64,000 nt of DNA, taken from positions 18,371,694 through 18,435,693 of the forward strand of contig OX438758.1 of the NCBI GenBank assembly GCA_949316235.1. Reading direction: 5' to 3'. The stretch is from Oegoconia quadripuncta (taxonomy: Eukaryota > Arthropoda > Insecta > Lepidoptera > Autostichidae). The position numbers and the translations under genes are program-made. Below are positions 63,358-64,000 of this stretch, one piece after another. How positions within the stretch are numbered: position 1 is the stretch's first letter; the number at the start of each line of letters is the position of its first letter. The notes under the pieces are model-generated. The model worked only from the letters and a program-made list of their open reading frames with translations. It had not been told where the DNA came from and did no database searches.

Positions 63358-63696
63358 TCCGTTAAATTAGACTTAGGGAGATTTGCATGCAGAACTAGCC
63401 TTAGATGTAACTACCACGTTAGAATTTTACAAGTTGCGCGTGCGCATGTGTGTGGGTGTGTCAACATTTATTTAAGATTTGCAAGCTTCTGCCTATTAAC
63501 AAAAATAAAGGAGAAAAAGAAAAAAAAAGAAGATGACACTCTATTTTAGAGAACAGTTGGTAACCCTAGTCGATCAAGGGCGAATCAGGGCATATCCATG
63601 GACCTCTGAAAATTGGAACGGGACACTTACGCTATCACATCTCACAAATTGAGGCCAAGATTATAATACATTTGCGGAAAAAGAAGAGGTACGCAC
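63358..63696. other. intron next to the exon, no other feature
   Basis: Purine-rich run at 63506-63530; nothing else. Confidence 0.3.
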
Positions 63697-63826
63697 CCGA
63701 TGGGAAGTCGATATGTTGGCGAGCTGAGCGGGTGTCGGCCGCTCATCGCTCGATTCATCGCCCGATCGCTCGCCCGTGAACACTGAATCGTGGGAGACCG
63801 ACAGACCGCTGCCGTACGCTCCCTCT
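63697..63826 (-). CDS. internal exon of an unidentified host gene (43 codons)
   Basis: On the minus strand the acceptor TTTGTTTCCACAG precedes AGAGGGAGCG, and after 130 bp the donor is CATCGG|GTGCGT. The first base completes a split codon; then 43 codons read EGAYGSGLSVSHDSVFTG, ERSGDESSDERPTPAQ and LANISTSHR, ending in phase 0. The next supported exon downstream (34392-34508) starts in phase 0, so the two can be joined. GC-rich, Ser/acidic, no repeat match. The SHDSVF word recalls SHDSIF near the N-terminus of vertebrate CRACD (KIAA1211), an actin-capping regulator; this is a weak inference. Alternative frames are open here too, but only this one fits the phase of the other exon. Confidence 0.65.
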
Positions 63827-63891
63827 CTGTGGAAACAAACAACATTTGTTACAAGGAAACATCCTTTTACACGATTCAAAGAGAGATATAA

Positions 63892-64000
63892 CGCAATATG
63901 TTTACGAAAACTTAATGTATGTAAGAAAAAATGTAGAATCGTTTAAGAAAAATTGTGATATACATAATGTTAATACCAGATATAAAAATAAATTCATGTC
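63892..64000 (+). pseudogene. N2 LINE ORF fragment cut by window end
   Basis: YVYENLMYVRKNVESFKKNC, DIHNVNTRYKNKF runs off the end. Very close to 31590-31690, so a similar young copy, starting only about 65 bp from the host exon's acceptor. Confidence 0.75.

Noticed and set aside
1..64000. CRISPR arrays, bacterial operons, phage or toxin systems
   Set aside because: No array of direct repeats with unique spacers, no dense gene clusters; all evidence fits an insect nuclear intron.

Overview
The window looks like a large, AT-rich intron from an insect nuclear genome, most probably a moth or butterfly (Lepidoptera). The evidence is low GC, at least 16 copies of one tRNA-derived SINE plus two other tRNA-like SINE families, dozens of 5'-truncated non-LTR retrotransposon 3' ends, several MITE families with TA target duplications, and no prokaryotic gene organisation. 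No CRISPR array, rRNA gene, operon or intact tRNA gene was seen; every tRNA-like segment belongs to a SINE.

Host gene: two short GC-rich stretches on the minus strand have open frames, correct splice sites on both sides and matching phase: 63697-63826 (upstream) and 34392-34508 (downstream). They read as two consecutive exons of one leftward-transcribed gene, separated by a 29 kb intron in which most of the window's repeats sit. The peptides are acidic and Ser/Pro-rich. I do not recognise the gene with confidence; a CRACD/KIAA1211-like actin-regulator relationship is a weak guess.

Mobile elements: the only complete protein gene is a 353-codon mariner-like DDE transposase (45450-46511). It lies in an apparently intact 2120 bp element (44738-46857) with 268 bp terminal inverted repeats (TIRs) that differ at about 3 positions. 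A sister copy 6 kb away (38118-38982) equals this element minus 1261 bp plus 6 bp of filler, in opposite orientation. It lies inside a jockey-like LINE, which itself lies inside a SINE. A diverged relative of the TIR is at about 6958-7150. All these TIRs contain a perfect RNA polymerase III B-box. This tRNA-promoter-bearing mariner-like family is the most unusual system in the window.

Layout: 0-13 kb holds LINE fragments (RTE-like and jockey/CR1-like), a foldback element with tandem-array arms (3451-4086) and small MITEs. 13-31 kb holds alternating SINEs, MITEs and LINE tails. 31-37 kb holds LINE fragments and the downstream exon. 37.7-47 kb holds the nested SINE/LINE/transposon block and the autonomous element. 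47-61 kb holds older LINE debris with long stretches where I see nothing. 61-64 kb holds a mostly unique stretch with a candidate nuclear-receptor site, a MITE, a perfect hairpin and the upstream exon. Family labels such as SINE-A or M1 are local names. Clade names for LINE fragments rest on C-terminal peptide style and 3' UTR similarity between copies in this window, not on a database search.
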